Source: Chromera velia (lineage: Eukaryota; Sar; Chromeraceae). Taken from it: a stretch of DNA of 31,289 nucleotides. The translations under genes were made by a program, and so were the position numbers. Positions 1 to 10,650 of this stretch are shown in pieces. Under the pieces are notes generated by a model. That model had not been told where the DNA came from. It searched no databases and saw only the letters and a list, made by a program, of their open reading frames with translations. Position 1 is the first letter of the stretch; every line of letters begins with the position of its first letter. Where the stretch lies: assembly GCA_018398765.1 (NCBI GenBank), contig JAHBMJ010001414.1, forward strand, positions 1-31,289, given 5' to 3'.

Positions 1-540
1 AAGTGTGTCCCCCCCCCCCCTCCTGCCTCGAGGTTCCACATGCAGCCTGCTGACAGCTGCTTCGAATCGCATCCGCAAATTCTGAAAGCACCCCTCATGT
101 CTACCCCCCCCGCTCACGTCCCCGCCCTCCCGCCGACCTCCTCGACGTGCAGCTCAAACGAGCCAATTCCGAGCTGCACATCTCTCGAGGCCTACCCCCC
201 CCCGGAGCGTCCCGTCGTTCCACCCCCGACTCGGCACGCCCCCCAGACGGTGTCGCCTCTCTCGGGGGTGTCGACCGACGAAGGGGAGCCTTCGATGACG
301 GTCGAGACCGTCCTCGAGCACTGGGGCCCCGGGCCTCAGACCCAGCAAGCGCCGCCGCCTGCAGCCGCGGGTGCCGGACCCGCTCACCACCAGCAACAGC
401 AGGAGTTTCTGTTCCCCCGCGGGGCAGGTCTCTGGGGGTCAGCCGCCGCCGCCGCCCCCTGTGGAGTGTGGGGGAACACCGCCACGATGGTGGTTACAGA
501 GGCTCGGGATTCGGAGTCGGTCGACCCTTTTCTTGCTTGA
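1..540 (+). CDS. 3' end of an unidentified Q/A/P-rich protein (partial)
   Basis: The frame is open from the first base to a TGA at 538-540, so the gene begins outside the window. The visible 179 codons encode a low-complexity tail. It has many Pro-rich stretches, a HHQQQQ run (about codons 130-136), an AAAAA run shortly after, and ends TEARDSESVDPFLA. I chose this frame over the overlapping +3 frame because CAG and GCC runs read here as poly-Q and poly-A, the usual pattern for disordered tails in this kind of genome. The competing frame gives a long Arg-rich peptide that reads like a shadow. The sequence after the stop turns strongly purine-rich, as it does after the zinc-finger gene at 18120. 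No domain is recognised and no function is proposed. An ATG at 40 exists, but nothing marks it as the true start. Confidence 0.45.
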   Translation, partial: KCVPPPPPASRFHMQPADSCFESHPQILKAPLMSTPPAHVPALPPTSSTCSSNEPIPSCTSLEAYPPPERPVVPPPTRHAPQTVSPLSGVSTDEGEPSMTVETVLEHWGPGPQTQQAPPPAAAGAGPAHHQQQQEFLFPRGAGLWGSAAAAAPCGVWGNTATMVVTEARDSESVDPFLA

Positions 541-3500
541 AGAAAAACAGAGAGAGGGGAGGGGGGAAGGGGTGGAAGAGGCGTGCTTTTTGCTTTTGCC
601 TAGCATATCTACGCGTCCATATCAAACTTTGCTTTTTGCTTTTGAATGAAAGAGGCCGAGGGGAAAAAAGAGAGACCGACCGAGATGACGACATGATGAC
701 AAGATGGATACACCGAGAGAGCAGATGAAAACAAAGCAGAGCAGGAAAGAAAAGGGCAGACGGACCACGAGAGTCTCGTGCTCGTCGCAAAAGAAAGGAA
801 GAGGGAAAGAAAGGATGGGGGGACTTTTGCCAACAGTTGAAAGCTTGCTTTTCTCTTCTTCTGGTGAGACGTCCCTTCTATTCTTTCTTTTGTTCTCCAG
901 AAAGTCTGCATGACCCGCGTGCGCGTCCTTACATCAGCCTGCAAACGCGTTAGTGCTGATAGTTCGGATCTCTGCATGCCTGCCTGCTTGTCAAATTTGT
1001 CGGCAATTTGGTCGATTTTTGGAAGCGTAGGAGGAGAGGTAGGGGGGGGGCGGGCGTGGGACAGAGAGTGTGCATGCATGTTGTGTTCTTTGCACAGGTA
1101 ATGCATTTCCCTCTTTTCTTCAGCACCTCCCTCCTCCTTCTCTCTTCGGTGCACCACGTCTTGTCTCTCTTTCCGTCGCTTCTTTCTGGCATGCAGACAG
1201 CAGTGTTTCTCTGTCTGGAGAATCGGCCTATCGGCATTGTGTGGGCAAACTGAAAGAAAAGAAAAGAAAGTGGAGAAATTTACGTTGATGATCATTTCTT
1301 CGTTCTTGTTCCTTCGTCTGGTTCCCCTTCCTCTTTCTCAATCCCCCTCAATCAATCAATCTTTTCTGTCCTTTCCTCTCCTCTCCTCTCCTCTCCTCTC
1401 TGTAGGATCACTGTCTGTCTGTCTGGTGGTCTCTGTCTCTGTAAACTTGACTGATGTATGAGACAGTGTTCTGCCTGTCCATCTGTGTAAGCCAGGGAAA
1501 GGGAGCGAGCGACGAGACCTCAGGCCTCTTCTCTCACCGTCCTCTCTCCCCTGATTTCGTCTGTCTGTCCATCCTGCTTCTTCTTGTGTGCTTATGTTCC
1601 CGTTTGAAGCTTCTAGCCTTTTCAATGTCTGTTGCCTAATTGATTTGTGACTCCACTGCACTCCACTCCAAAACAACCTTTCCATGATTCATGAGACGAC
1701 TTCGCTCGTTGACCCTACGCGCCATGATCGGACCCACGTCAGACAAAGAAAGAAAGTTACAAGCAAAGAAGCAACAATCAAGCTTACCTTCCTCTTTTAT
1801 CGACAACATGAACCAAACCGGAACAAAAAGAAAAGAAAAGCGAGAGGAAAATGAGTGACCACTTTCCTTCTTTCTTTGCTCTGACAAGGTCGTGGCTTGT
1901 CTTGCTTTATCCTTCCTGTATGTGCTTCTTCCTCTTTCCGGTCTCTCCTCTCTATCCCCCTTCCCCCCTTCTCTCTCCCCCGTCAGCCGCTCTTTCTATT
2001 TCGTTCTTCATCTCTAAGTTCACTCAATCATGAGAACGCTCTTTCTTCCGTCTTCATTTCTTCACTCAATCATGAGCGCGATCTTTTTGCCTTTCATCTC
2101 CTCACTCATTCATGACTTAATTTGTGGGTCGGACTATATGCCAACCAACGGACCAAGAAAGAAAAACGAACCGCCGTTCCACACATCAGTGGATGGAAGG
2201 AACAGGTGAAGTCCAAGAAGTGGACTCACCAGCGGATGTAAAACGAATGAACGAATGGGTGGGTGTTTTAAAGGACAGCTGAATGGGTGATCGAGTGAAG
2301 TGAATGAGAGAGTGAGCAATAGAATGCATGAATGAAAAAGCACGTACTCACTGTAAGGCATGAAACTCCATTTCTTCGTTGCTGATCGCGTCGTTCGATC
2401 GTTCCATCCTCTTTTTTCCTTCCTTCCTTTTTTTCTTGCCTGCTAGCATCTGCTTGACAGATGCATTCATTCTCTCTCTCCTCCTTTCGTTTACTCTCAT
2501 TCTCTCTTCTTGCCTCTAAATGTCATTTCTTATTTCGCGACTCGGACCAGACGGACAAACGAGGAGGGAGGGTGTCAGTCAGAGAAGTGCAAGGCACAAC
2601 CTCTTCATGTCCCCGCCGGCATGGGAGGGACTTGGGGGTTGGTTGCATGGGGGGAAGGGAGGGGGGGGAGAAAGCCTTCCTGCAGGAATGCAAACAATGA
2701 CACCAACCGACGTGAAACTCTTTGTTTTCATGCAAGCATGTCTTCCCTTCGTTTTTGGTTTCTTCTTTCTTTCTGTCTGTCTGCCTGTCCTTGGGAGGAC
2801 CTGACCCACCCGACGAAGGGACTCTACTCTTCTCCACTCCACTCTGTCCTAGATCCTGTCTTTCTCTCCTCCTCCTCCTCCTGTAGCTCTTCTCTTGTGG
2901 GTGGATGGATTTATGCAGGCGTGAGAACGAAGACCATTTCTTGACCTTGCTTCTTGCTTCTTCCTCTGTCGACATCCATCCAGCTTTTCTTTTTCTTTTC
3001 TTCCTTCCTCCCTTCCTTTCTTCCTTTCTTTGTTTCTTTCTTGCTTTCTTTTTCTTCTGTTCAGTCCGTCTGTCTGTCTTGTCGGTCCGTCCCTGGTCGT
3101 CATTCTTATCGGAGATGAGATCAAGACTTAGGGGACGAGAACAGATGAAAGAAGGACTCTCGCTCTTATCCATTCACCCGGTGATCCACCTTTGCCCTCT
3201 TTGTTTGTTTAATTCTTCTTCCCTTCTTTCCTTCCTTTCTGGCGGGGGGGGCGCTCAACCATCGATGGAGGCCCTGCCGCCCGTCTTCTCTTCTTCTTCT
3301 TCTTGCATGGATTTTTGTATGCGTTTTGCTTGTTTGCTTGGCTGAGTGATTGATTGGGCGATGCGGTCGTGGTGCACGTGTGTGTGTGCGCCTGCTGCAT
3401 CAAAATCCGCAGCCAGCTGTTCATGGTCACATAGCAGCTGTATAACAAACAAACAGTCCTCTCTTTCTTTCTTTCTACTTTCCTGTTCCCCTGCCTGGTC

Positions 3501-6500
3501 TTCATATCATCTTCTCTGCATAGTTCGTATCAGTCGTTGATTTGAAAAGAAGAAAGAAGGCTGTCAGCTCTCTCTCCCTCGGTCTCAGAAGAAGAGAGAG
3601 AAAAAGGAAGAAATCGGGCACTGTCGGCGGGGATTTTTTCTCCACCAATTTGCCCGCTCTCCTTGCAAAATACAACGAATGCAATGCGAGAGGAGCAAGT
3701 CGCAAGCCATGCGCTCCGAAGATGAAGAACAGAAAAGAAGAGAGACGAGGAGGAGTGTTTTCCCTTCATTCGCTCGTTCTTTCGTCTCTCTCTGTCTTCC
3801 TGCATACCGACAGACTGTCTCTGCCTGTCTGTCTGTTCAGCAAAACGTCTTCCGCCGGTCCGACCTGCGTCCTGGTTGTAGGCCGGGTGGGACGTTTCGG
3901 TCGGTCGGTTGGGGGACAGGACGGCACGCAGGTAGAGAGAAAGGAGAAACGAAGAGAGGTAGTGGTAAACATGCTTGCCAAGCGTGCTTTTTTCAAGTAA
4001 GCGGAAAGATGTGTGCAGGCATTCTTCGTCGCAAGAAAAAAAAAAATCGGATGAACAAAAGCGCAAAGGATCATTTCTGCCCTTCTGTCCTCTTGTTTTC
4101 GCTTGAGTCCAAGCGTCGCATCGAGGATCGAAAAGACAGCAGAAAGAGTTCCGTGATTCCTGCGAGACGAGACGGAGAAAACCGGTAACAAAGAGATGAA
4201 TGAAGCTGATCCGCGAATAAAAACTGACGGTTGGATGGCTGGAACAGGCTGGCAGCAAGAACGAACGAGATTTTCTCAAATCAACAAACACAAGAAGCGG
4301 AGCCGCAGAAAGAAAACAAACTCTGTTTTTTGCCAAGCAAGCTCTCTCTCTCTCACACACACCTTATTTCTGTCCCCCCGAATGCGACCGCAAGCACGCC
4401 GAAGGAAGGAAGCTTTGTGCATGTTCAGGTTGATGCATCGCATGCCCACAAGGGAGGGGCAAAAGAAGCTAGGGCAGCCTGGGCAAGGGAGGTAGACACA
4501 GTAAGAAGACGACATGACATAACATTGAACATGGACAACAAAGCATGGATGAATGAACATGTGTGCGGAAGGAAGAAGGTGACAGCTCATTCAGGACTTC
4601 ATGACAAGAAGTGCTGCCTGTCTCCTGAATGAAAGTGCACCGCCTTCCTTCTCCATCCATCCATCATGGTACTCAGTACTTAAAAGAGAAAGAAAGAAAG
4701 AGAGAAGTTGCGTCTGTCCTCATCCGACTGTTTCCTTCCCCTTCCCGGAGTCGCCAACACAGTTTCACAAAGTGAGCTGTCACATGCAGTCCCTCTCTTT
4801 TTGTGAGCGCCTGCATGCGTGGTGGCGCTACACGATCCATCGAGTCGTGGGTGGGTGGACCTTCGAGTAAAACCGTCCAGCAGTTCAACCGGAAGAGAAG
4901 AGAAGAGAAACAAGAACGCATGGCAGGGTGAAGGAAACAGAAAAGAATACGGCCACGGTGAAGACAAAACGGAAGGAAAACGATGGCATGACATTTATGA
5001 GGAAGCAGAGGACAACATGACTGGAACAGAAAACGATTAGCAGGATAGAGACACAATCGTTCGTTCCTTTCCATCCATTCTTTTCGTAGTGAGGCGTCGG
5101 AGGGAGCCCCAGCTGGTTTTCTTCTTTTCTTCCACCTTGCTTGTACGTTTTATCCGCTCAGAATTTTTATCCTCCATGCACCCGAACGTTCGCCTGATCG
5201 ATCGATCGATCCATCCTTCTTCCTTCGTTTTTGTCCCTCCCTCTCCTGCACGCATCAGATGTGACGGAGAGAGTTTGAGAAGAGAAAAGGGGGGTAGCTA
5301 GCTAATATATCTTCTCTTGATCCTTTCACATTGGGGCGCAAGAGAGACTACCGATAGAAAGATGGAAGGAAACCCTTTGCTTTTTTGCTTGATTGATGCG
5401 TGATGCGTTCGTTTCGATCGTTTCTTCTTTTCTTGATCTATTCTATTCGTGCATGCTTTCATTCGTTCGTTCGTGTCTGATTGCATCAGCCCTCCAGCTG
5501 TTCATGGACACATCAGCAGATGCATGTAAAAAAGGCATGCCTTTCTTTCCCGCATCCTTCAATGTGAGTCCGCTCCTTCGTTCGTTCACTGTCTCACTCG
5601 TCTTCATATCTTGCATAGGAGTAGCCGATTTGAAGGGGGTCAGGTCAGCAGAGTCTCTCTCAATTTTCAGAACTAAAGAAAGGTTTCCTTTCTTTCTTTT
5701 TTGCATCCATTTCCAGCAACCCCGCTTTCCAAAATGCGTCGAAAGCCGAGGAGCGAACCGGTCCTTCTTTGCCTGCTTCCTAGCTTCTTTCCATGCTGTC
5801 AGACTGATGGATGAGACAGGTGCATGATCCCCCCTCCAAATCGAAGGACGGATGCTCTCTTCGTATGCATACTTGCCGCGCCTCGCTCGATATTATTCGG
5901 ACAAAAGCGAGATACGGCTGGCGAAGCAACACACGCACACACACATAGAGGTGTTTCACGAAGACAGATGCACCGCGCCGCATGGGGGCCACCATCATGA
6001 GCAAGACTGCTGTTTTGCTGAATGGGACCCTGACTGTCAGCTCGAATCCAGACAGGAAAATGGACCCGAGGCAGACAGTCATACAAGTCAGACAGGCAGG
6101 ATCGAACTCACAGGACGAAAAAAGACAAAACATAGACGACAAAGCAATTTAAGCAAAAAAAAAACACATAGACCGTATGATAGACGACAAAGCAAGCTGC
6201 ATGGCCGGATCGAACGTGCATGCGTCGATGATCGCCGTCACCACAGTCGGTGTTCCTTCTTGCGTGTCGGTCGGTCACAGGCGCGAGGAAAGAAATCCGA
6301 CGGTCATCCATGGAAGTCAGAATTCAACTCAGGAGCTATAAGCTATAGCTCAAAAGTGCAAAGTTAAACGAAAGCTAACTTCCTGCGAAGTTCCTTGTCG
6401 TCTTGAAAGCAAAGAAAGTGCATGCATGGTAAAGGCTGCAAAGAAAGCATAGGCTTTCTTCAGATAGCCATGTACTTTCGCACAAGATTGACTTCAAGCC

Positions 6501-6768
6501 TGAATTCAAGGACTTGTTGAAGTCTTGTTCAATGTTTGTATATTACAGAAGACTAGTATACATATAACGTAGCATGTAGCATTATACTGCTGTTAGGTAC
6601 GTGATCATCCATAGCGTTAATCAGCTTTAATCAATTAGTGATAAGTACTATGTAACTTTAAGTGCGTGAGGTATTAAATTCAATTAAATAATTTAAATTC
6701 TAGATCGTATTCAATCACTTAATGGAATAATTGAATATATTCCAATTATATAACTTCAATATAAGCCT
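541..6768. other. Gene-poor low-complexity stretch
   Basis: I find no coding region that I can support here. Short open frames occur on both strands, but they are Ser/Leu/Phe/Lys/Arg-rich translations of CT- or GA-rich sequence and contain no recognisable domain. Blocks of strand bias alternate: purine-rich on + at about 540-830, pyrimidine-rich on + at about 1090-3500, purine-rich again at about 4150-5050. Microsatellites include CCTCT units near 1377-1400, CTC units near 2869-2883, TTC units near 3283-3303 and GATC units near 5197-5212. From about 6380 the composition becomes AT-rich, leading into the foldback element. The stretch could be intergenic or hold long introns of a gene whose small exons I cannot recognise. 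Confidence 0.5.
2010..2116. repeat. Three imperfect tandem repeats of about 41 bp
   Basis: The motif CACTCAATCATGAG occurs at 2021-2034 and again at 2063-2076. A diverged copy, CACTCATTCATGAC, lies at 2103-2116. The spacing is 42 and 40 bp, and the CT-rich spacer with TCTTCAT is also similar between units. This is a short minisatellite inside the low-complexity stretch, and no function is evident. Confidence 0.7.
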
Positions 6769-7034
6769 TATAAAATGGATAGTCGAAATGGCTGGTGATG
6801 GCCAGTCAACTGTCCATTTTTACTGGCCATTTTTGAAAGTCAACCAACCATTTTTAAAATGGCCAGTGGTATGTATCTCAAGATTTCTAGCAAGATCTAT
6901 ATGGCATATGGAGCTAAAAATTAGTGTACAAAGCAGGCTCAAAATGCTTAGAAGGAAACACTAGCTTTTAAAAGCTTATTCCAAGTATTTTTTACTCTGA
7001 CACAAAATAGTCAGTTGAAAAAAAATGGCCACTA

Positions 7035-7269
7035 AACCCCCTTGACACTCCAGGAAACTTAAAATGCCGCGCCGTAGGCGCGGCCAGACTTGAAACGCCT
7101 GTGCCGTAGGCGCGGCTTAACTTGAAGGTAGCATGCTGAAGGCACGGCCAAAATAAAGTACAGTTGAAATTTTTTATGGAAGGCGCAGACAGTCTTGAAA
7201 GAACCACGTTGCAAACGCGGCCAGCATTAAAAAATCTATTTCAAGACAGACTGGAGTATCAGGGGGGTT
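7035..7269. mobile_element. Nested MITE with 19-bp TIRs and apparent 8-bp target duplication
   Basis: The left terminus AACCCCCTTGACACTCCAG (7035-7053) matches the reverse complement of the right terminus CTGGAGTATCAGGGGGGTT (7251-7269) at 17 of 19 positions. GGCCACTA lies immediately outside both ends (7027-7034 and 7270-7277), as an 8-bp target duplication should. An 8-bp duplication is typical of hAT-like transposons, but the termini are not diagnostic. One caution is that GGCCACT-like words are common in the host foldback element. The interior holds about five degenerate units of some 35 bp. The element is non-coding and interrupts the foldback element, so it is the younger insertion. Confidence 0.72.
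7054..7226 (+). repeat. Degenerate ~35-bp tandem units inside the nested MITE
   Basis: Successive units share a CTTGAA word followed by a GC-rich block of the form GCCGTAGGCGCGGCCAG. The blocks end near 7086, 7118, 7150, 7192 and 7224, and later units are increasingly diverged. The best-kept GC block (GCCGCGCCGTAGGCGCGGC, 7066-7084) is itself a near-palindrome, so each unit could form a small hairpin. Confidence 0.55.
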
Positions 7270-8022
7270 GGCCACTATAAAAATTGTCATGGGCCAAAAA
7301 AATGGCCACTCAACTAGCCTTTTTTTGAAAATGGCCAGTGGCCATTTTGGAAGGTCAACTAGCCATTTTCAAAATGGCCAATGATATGTATCTCAAGATC
7401 TGTGTGGCGTATGGAGCAAAAATTGGTAAATACTGAACAGAGCAGGCTTAAAGTGCCTAGAAGGAAACACTAGCTTTTAAAGGCTTATTCTAAGTATTTT
7501 TCACTCTGACATAAAATGGCTAGTGAGGTTGATTTCCAAAAAAAATGGTTACGAGCCAAAATTTATACTTAATAAGTTTCGGCCACTGACCTTCTTTTTT
7601 TTTAGAAATCGACCTCACTAGCCATTTTGTGTCAGAATGAAAAATACTTGGAATAAGCTTTTAAAAGCTAGTGTTTCCTTCTAAGCATTTTGAGCCTGCT
7701 TTGCACACCAATTTTTAGCTTCATATGCTATATAGATCTTGAGATACATATCACTAGCCATTTTGAAAATGGCTAGTTGACTTTCAAAAATAGCCAGTAA
7801 AAATGGACAGTTGACTAGCCATCACTAGCCATTTCGACTATTCATTTTATAGGGAGTGACTAAAGTTATTAAACACCTTTGAGTCTTAAAACTTTACCAG
7901 GAACTATAACAATTGCTACTACTATTATTACTAGTAATTGCTACAATCACAGCTAGATAGCCCAGAGATGGGTCCATCGGTATAAATTAGCCTGAGTAGT
8001 ACACTAACTATAATTAACAAGG

Positions 8023-9000
8023 TTGAATACCTTAAAACAGTGCAAACTGTTCCCTAGCAGTGGATCTACTTCAATGTCTGCCTCTAGCCTAGGTCTGCAT
8101 GTCCACAGAAGAAGGGCTGCATTTCGGGTGGGAAAGAGAAACTTGGAAGTAAACAGGGGGAAGTTCTTAACAAAAGGAGGCAGAGGGACCCGATTAATAG
8201 AAAGGAAATACATGGTTTGCTTTGACCTGCTTGACATTCAAGCAGTCGAAAATGAAATCCATGTGCTGACTGAATGCCCTCTGCATGATGGAGAGAGGGC
8301 AGACTGCTTGCAAGCTTTGATGACACGTTGGAGTTTGGTGAAATAGAGAGAGGAGAGAGCTGCAAATAGCAGCAGATGGAAAGTGGGTAGTAAAAGGAAG
8401 GTGGACAAGATCGTTCTATTCTCTTTTCTTTTAAATGAGGCCAATAAGAATGTTGATATCTTTCTGAAAGACGCCATGATGAAAAAACAGGTAGTGAGAG
8501 AATAAAAAAGAAAAAAGGGAGACAATTTGAGTCAAGCTTTAGGAAGAGAGTCAGATAGGCTGCATCAGGAAACTTGGAAAAGTGAGAAAGAAAGAGAGAG
8601 AAGAATTAATTAAAGAGTATGAAAGGGTGTGGAGTGATACAAAGGAAGCAAAAGAGGAGGGGAAAAGGAGGAGGATGGGATGTTGGGAGGTTTTAGAACT
8701 CGTTTCGAGCCGTTCATCTGCAATTCTGGGATCGTTCCCTTTCAAACCCTGCTTTGAAATGGAGTGAGCCCTCTCGCATACACACGCAGGTGATTAACTG
8801 TTCAATGTGATCCGTTTGCGGCACAGGCTAGACCTGTGTGGGCCGGCCAGGGAGGTCTGATGCGTCTAGGCGCTTTCCCTGGAAGCCGTACGTCGGACAT
8901 TCGGCATTGGGGCGGGAGGCCAATCCTCCGGACATTAATCTTAATCCTAATCCTAATGATTCATTAATCCTAATCCTAATCCTCATGATTCTTAATATCA
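8023..9000 (+). mobile_element. Decayed LINE-like retroposon 3' end, copy A
   Basis: Frame 8023-8346 ends with ENEIHVLTECPLHDGERADC. This matches the H-x5-C half of the zinc knuckle found at the C terminus of many LINE reverse transcriptases, where the pattern is C-x2-C...H-x4/5-C-P...R. A second piece in another frame near 8401-8505 reads LFSFLLNEANKNVDIFL, and a third near 8582-8767 contains ELIKEYERVWSDTKEA. The same three blocks appear in the same order in copy B at 9532-10000, so both derive from one protein family. The frame changes between blocks mark this copy as a pseudogene. A GC-rich 3' region follows and ends in an AATCCT-type repeat (about 8934-9000). No reverse-transcriptase core is present, as in 5'-truncated copies. 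Confidence 0.6.
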
Positions 9001-9031
9001 TTCATATAATTATTAATTAGGCGCTGGGTAT

Positions 9032-9032
<1 letters not shown>

Positions 9033-9066
<34 letters not shown>
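9033..9066. repeat. AT-rich dinucleotide repeat
   Basis: An impure TATA/CATATA dinucleotide run between LINE-like copies A and B. It lies close to the simple-sequence tail of copy A and may have grown from it. Confidence 0.8.
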
Positions 9067-9099
9067 AAATGAATCATTAACTCGGAAACATAGGTAGTC

Positions 9100-10278
9100 A
9101 ATGAGAGAGTGGACGAGATAGAGAGATGGCTGCTAAAGAGAACAAAAAATAAGCTAGACAAGAAAAAGAGAGAGGTGTTTGTACATAGAATAGAAAGAAA
9201 CATAAGAGAGAAGAGCAGTCAGGAGAAGGCAGAACTGACAAGAGTGATGATGGCTAATATGCACAGAAAGGTCTCAAACGGAAACCGTCTCCACCTTTCT
9301 TTGTTTCAAGATAGAGCAGGTAGAAAGGTTGACTCGACAATGACATAGAAAATAAACAGAGAGAGAATAGGGAGAGCCCTTTTTTGCTATACGAGAGTGG
9401 TGCTGCGATCGGAACACAGGAGGAGAGCAGCATGAAGGGTGGGAGACAGGGCTCTAGACAGGGCTGTGGCTGCGACTCAAAGAAAAATTCTGGTAAGGGG
9501 GGGAGAGAAGGTGCCGTTCTAGAAAAGGACGTGCCAGTTCTGTCGAGGGTGGTTGGGAATCGAGGTGGTGGAAGACAAAATCCATCTGGTGACAGAATGT
9601 CCTGTTTTTGACAGAGAAAGAGCAGAGATGTTCAGAAAGATAGAAGAGAAATGGGACAGTAAGATGGAAGAAAGAGCTAGAAAGGCAGCCACAGAAAGAG
9701 AAGGGCTCAACAGAAAAGAGGGAAAAAGAGACAACTCGACGCTTTTCTGCTTTCTGTTGAATGAATGTCATGCCGGAGTGGATAAGTTTTTGGGATGGGC
9801 GTCATTCAGATGGAGGGTGTTTGAGGAGTGTCCAGGATGGTACAGACACATAGAGGGAGACGCTCTGGCGGCCAGACATGCAGGAATCACCAGAAGGCAG
9901 CGGGCGATCGAGAGACTAACAAAAGAATATGAGGAGACAATTGATAACTTAGAGACGACCGAAGGAGCGTTAGGGTGGGGAAAGAGGGAGCCGCAGAAGA
10001 AGATTGATAAAGCAAATAAAAAGAGCGAGGAAGCCCAAATTGCATACCGTTTCAGATCGATTTTCAGGCCGGAAAGCCAACACAGATCCAGAGCCGTGGC
10101 TCGAACAACGAACAATCATGCAGCAGCGGCCAGCGCAACAGACTCTAGCGGGCCCCGAAGGCGGGGTCTGATACCTCAGCTTAGGCTGGAGAACGCCCCG
10201 CTTTGCTAGCTCTGGCGACAGATAGACATAGCGGGAAGGCTCTAGGGCGGAACATATCAATCAATCAATCAATCAATC
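9100..10278 (+). mobile_element. Decayed LINE-like retroposon 3' end, copy B
   Basis: This is the best preserved of the three copies. From 9532 the frame reads CQFCRGWLGIEVVEDKIHLV followed by TECPVFDRER, a full C-x2-C...H-x5-C knuckle as seen at the C terminus of LINE polyproteins. It then runs on to about 10206 through STLFCFLLNECHAGVDKFL and RLTKEYEETIDNLETTEG, matching copy A. A stop at 9520-9522 lies just upstream, and the preceding Lys/Arg-rich sequence (9109-9345) is in another frame, so the copy is broken. Its 3' region shares a GGGCC...GGTCTGAT block with copy A (copy A near 8838-8860, copy B near 10149-10172) and ends in a CAAT repeat at 10257-10278. The clade cannot be decided without the missing polymerase core. 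Confidence 0.65.
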
Positions 10279-10650
10279 GATGTTGGCCATCTCCTTCTCT
10301 TAAGAGCAGTGATCAACCGGGAAGTTGATCAATGGATTGATGGTTGTCTAGAAAGGGCCGCTTCACGGGGGACGGTTTTGCAGTTTGGCAGAGGCGTCAG
10401 ACCGAATGTGTTCCTAGATATGTTCCAAACGTCTTATCCTACTGCCCAACGTTCGTCTCTCCTCTTCCTTTCCTCTACTTTTCCCTCATCCCTTTCGTCC
10501 TCCCGTTTTGTTTCCCTCCCTCGCACTGTGATCTGGTCCTCAGGCCCTTTTTCAGCCTCGCTGTATATGTTGCTCGGTAGTCGCTCCCATGCACCGTACA
10601 GAAGGCTGGAAGACGCGGTTTGACCTGCATGCAGGGGCAAAGCAGACGAC

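Larger units (their letters stand above)
6769..7851. mobile_element. Foldback DNA element with long terminal inverted repeats
   Basis: The left end reads TATAAAATGGATAGTCGAAA and the right end, reverse-complemented, reads TATAAAATGAATAGTCGAAA. The similarity continues inward for about 260 bp (left arm 6769 to about 7030, right arm about 7592-7851). A third, direct-orientation copy of the arm lies at about 7290-7545, so it forms a long imperfect palindrome with the right arm around a loop of roughly 45 bp. Shared internal blocks include ATGTATCTCAAGAT and AAGGAAACACTAGCTTTTAA. There is no transposase frame, so this is a non-autonomous element. If the ends are read as TAAAATG, both are flanked by TA, which would fit a TA-targeting superfamily, but the flank is too AT-rich to be sure. 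Confidence 0.75.

Noticed and set aside
147-728. Arg/Gly-rich open frame overlapping the first gene's tail
   Set aside because: It is a shifted reading of the Q/A/P-rich frame and continues into purine repeats. The other frame gives the expected homopolymer runs.
609-1295. Long minus-strand open frame of 228 codons
   Set aside because: Ser/Phe/Leu/Lys-rich translation of GA/CT repeats with no domain and overlapping equally open frames on the other strand.
3530-4360. Minus-strand open frame of 276 codons
   Set aside because: Low-complexity composition, no recognisable domain, and a fully overlapping + strand frame of similar quality. Kept only as part of the gene-poor stretch.
8934-9000. Telomere-like AATCCT repeat
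   Set aside because: Short, impure, and the unit differs from TTTAGGG/TTAGGG. It sits exactly where a retroposon tail is expected.
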